The notes under the pieces: model-generated
Databases searched by the model: none
What the model was told of the DNA's origin: nothing
Seen by the model: the letters and a program-made list of their open reading frames with translations, nothing else
Shown: piece after piece, positions 21,416 to 23,006 of the stretch
How positions within the stretch are numbered: position 1 is the stretch's first letter
Layout: every line of letters begins with the position of its first letter
Program-made: the position numbers and the translations under genes
NCBI GenBank assembly: GCA_900546295.1
Contig: URCK01000022.1
Coordinates: 1-23,006 of the forward strand
Length of the DNA stretch: 23,006 bases
Source of the DNA: an uncultured Eubacteriales bacterium
GTDB lineage: Bacteria; Bacillota; Clostridia; Oscillospirales; Oscillospiraceae
Direction: 5' to 3'

Positions 21416-22801
21416 GTGAGTTTTTCTGACCTGACGTTTCTTTTTTACTTCCTGCCGCTCTTTTTCGCGGTTTATTATCTTGTTCCCTTCCGCTGCAAGA
21501 ACGCCGTGCTCGTGCTCGGCAGCGCCGCGTTCTACTTTCTCGGCGCAGGGGCGCGTGACGCGCTGCTTCTTGGCGCGTCCATTCTCTTCCATTACGGTCT
21601 CGCTCGCGCGATGGATGGGAAAGCCGTCCGCGCGCGCAAGGCGCTGCTGCTTTTTGGCCTGTGCGCCGACCTTTTCGGACTGGTCTACTTTAAGTATGCC
21701 GCATTTTTGCTGGAAAATCTGGGCAAACTGACCGGGCAGACCTTCTCCCTTGTCCAGCTTGCCCTGCCGCTCGGCGTAAGCTTCTACCTCTTCCAGAGCG
21801 CGGGCTATCTCATCGACGTGTACCGCGGCGCGCAGGCGGAGAGCAATCTCATCGACTTTTCCGCCTTCGTCCTCGCCTTCCCGCAGCTGACGATGGGCCC
21901 CATCCTGCGCTACGATGAATGGCGCGGCGCGCTCAAGGAGCGTATGATCGCGCGCGGCGACGTCCTTCTCGGCTTTGAGTGCTTCGCCGTCGGTCTTTGC
22001 TTCAAGGTACTGCTGGCCGACCAGCTCGCGCCGCTGTGGGCCTCGCTCGAGCGCATCGGCTACGGCTATCTCTCCACGCCGCTTGCCTGGCTCGGCGCGG
22101 CGAGCTACAGCTTGCAGCTCTACTTCGACTTTTCCGGCTATTCCCTCATGGCGATGGGCCTTGGGCAGATGCTGGGGCTGCGCGTGCCGCGCAACTTTGA
22201 CCTCCCCTACACCGCCCGCTCGGTGAGCGAGTTCTACCGCCGCTGGCACATCACGCTCGGCACATGGTTCCGCGACTATCTCTACATTCCCCTCGGCGGC
22301 AGCCGCCGCGGAAAGGCGCGCACGGCGCTCGCGCTGACGGTCGTATGGGTCTTCACCGGTCTCTGGCACGGGGCGAGCTGGAACTTCGTCCTCTGGGGCG
22401 TGATGCTGCTCACCTTCATCCTGCTTGAAAAATTCTGCATCGGCGGCTTTCTCAGGGAGCACAGGCTCCTCTCGCACCTTTACCTGCTCTTTGTCATCCC
22501 GCAGACGTGGGTCGTCTTCTGCATCACAAAGCTTTCCGACATCGGCGCGTATTTTTCCCGCCTGTTTCCGTTTTTCGGCACGCACAGCGCCGTATCCGCG
22601 CAGGACGCGCTCAAGCTGCTCTCGTCCTGCTGGTGGCTGCTGCTTTTATCCGTGCTCTTCTGCCTGCCGCAGCCCCGCCGCTTTTATGAAAAGCACCGCG
22701 GTACGCTGCTCATCGATCTGCCGCTTTTTGTCCTCTTCTGGGTGTGCGTGTACTTCATCGCTACATCCTCGGGCAATGCCTTCCTCTATTCTCGTTTTTA
22801 A
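21416..22801 (+). CDS. AlgI-like MBOAT O-acyltransferase
   Basis: The 461-residue product is a multi-pass membrane-bound O-acyltransferase of the AlgI/DltB group. It shows SDLTFLFYFLPLFF at the N-terminus, YFKYAAFL (91-98), LPLGVSFYLFQSAGYLIDVY (117-136), FPQLTMGPI (155-163), YFDFSGYSLMAMGLGQMLG (236-254), the EFYRRWHITL motif (272-281) and the catalytic His318 in TGLWHGASWNF. These proteins pass acetyl or similar groups across the membrane to secreted polysaccharides. The start is GTG 21416 with AGGAG seven bases upstream. The gene downstream is 11 bases away and is likely its periplasmic-side partner. Confidence 0.95.
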   Translation: MSFSDLTFLFYFLPLFFAVYYLVPFRCKNAVLVLGSAAFYFLGAGARDALLLGASILFHYGLARAMDGKAVRARKALLLFGLCADLFGLVYFKYAAFLLENLGKLTGQTFSLVQLALPLGVSFYLFQSAGYLIDVYRGAQAESNLIDFSAFVLAFPQLTMGPILRYDEWRGALKERMIARGDVLLGFECFAVGLCFKVLLADQLAPLWASLERIGYGYLSTPLAWLGAASYSLQLYFDFSGYSLMAMGLGQMLGLRVPRNFDLPYTARSVSEFYRRWHITLGTWFRDYLYIPLGGSRRGKARTALALTVVWVFTGLWHGASWNFVLWGVMLLTFILLEKFCIGGFLREHRLLSHLYLLFVIPQTWVVFCITKLSDIGAYFSRLFPFFGTHSAVSAQDALKLLSSCWWLLLLSVLFCLPQPRRFYEKHRGTLLIDLPLFVLFWVCVYFIATSSGNAFLYSRF

Positions 22802-22812
22802 GGAGATCGTCC

Positions 22813-23006
22813 ATGTCCTCCCGAATCCCTTCCCTTCTGCTGCCGCTGTGCTTTTTGAGCGCGGTCGCGCTCAATGTCTACCCGCTGCTTGACCCCACGG
22901 GCGTATACGGCAGCTATCTATCAAAACTCGACAGGAAAACGCCGCCCGTCGCGGCGGTGGCGCTCGCGGCCGCCGATGGGGTATACCCGTGGAGCGAGAG
23001 GGCAGC
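22813..23006 (+). CDS. Probable MBOAT partner protein (AlgJ/DHHW-like), partial
   Basis: Only the first 64 codons are in the window. ATG 22813 follows AAGGAG, which overlaps the end of the MBOAT gene. The product begins MSSRIPSLLLPLCFLSAVAL, a likely signal anchor, followed by NVYPLL and a basic region. MBOAT genes of this kind are normally followed by an SGNH/AlgJ-like or DHHW-type secreted protein that completes acyl transfer. The visible part is too short to confirm this; the assignment rests on position and the N-terminal membrane segment. Confidence 0.6.
   Translation, partial: MSSRIPSLLLPLCFLSAVALNVYPLLDPTGVYGSYLSKLDRKTPPVAAVALAAADGVYPWSERA

Noticed and set aside
1..23006. CRISPR arrays, tRNA or rRNA genes, complete insertion sequences, defence systems, known riboswitches
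   Set aside because: No regularly spaced repeats, cloverleaf-like sequences, transposase genes, defence gene sets or recognisable riboswitch cores were seen on either strand by eye; a covariance-model search would be the decisive test.

Overview
The window looks like chromosomal DNA from a GC-rich, spore-forming member of the Clostridia, most likely an Oscillospiraceae-type gut bacterium. Three things point there: an alpha/beta-type small acid-soluble spore protein (SASP) gene, the Firmicutes-style glycogen operon with paired GlgC and GlgD subunits, and typical Firmicutes families (DUF896, YlmH-type S4 protein, XpaC-like protein, YodL and LPD28 mobile-element domains). Ribosome binding sites are strong AAGGAG types and sigma-A-like promoters are legible. 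The genus is not determined by the sequence.

Region 1-1.7 kb is an accessory patch. It has the 5' part of a secreted helical protein gene (minus strand), a gene-poor stretch with repeats, and two small genes (YodL-like and LPD28-like) that normally belong to integrative and conjugative elements. Both look like truncated leftovers. Region 1.8-3.7 kb holds the SASP gene (minus) with its own terminator and sigma-G-like promoter, then a plus-strand pair: a TIGR04255-family protein and a multi-pass membrane protein. A bidirectional terminator separates these from a DEAD-box RNA helicase (minus, 3.8-4.9 kb).

Region 5.0-13.2 kb is a complete minus-strand glycogen operon, glgB-glgC-glgD-glgA-glgP. 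It covers ADP-glucose synthesis (GlgC with GlgD), chain elongation (GlgA), branching (GlgB) and phosphorolytic breakdown (GlgP). The genes are nearly contiguous and end at a strong terminator. Region 13.3-17.4 kb is another minus-strand operon: an ABC exporter, a YlmH-like S4 RNA-binding protein, a DUF896 protein and an XpaC-like membrane protein. No clear terminator separates it from glgB.

Region 17.4-18.9 kb has a zinc-ribbon membrane protein with an Ig-like domain (minus) diverging from uridine kinase (plus). Region 19.0-21.1 kb is a minus-strand operon of birA followed by two half-size chromate-transporter (CHR) genes. The promoter ahead of birA contains a convincing BirA-type operator, which suggests autoregulation by biotin. 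From 21.4 kb to the end, on the plus strand, are an AlgI-like MBOAT O-acyltransferase and the start of its usual partner, as expected for acylation of an extracellular polysaccharide.

Most of the window is ordinary core metabolism. I found no clear new defence system or other undescribed multi-gene system. The points most worth a second look are the BirA operator, the odd SASP C-terminus, the TIGR04255/membrane-protein pair and the relic mobile-element patch.
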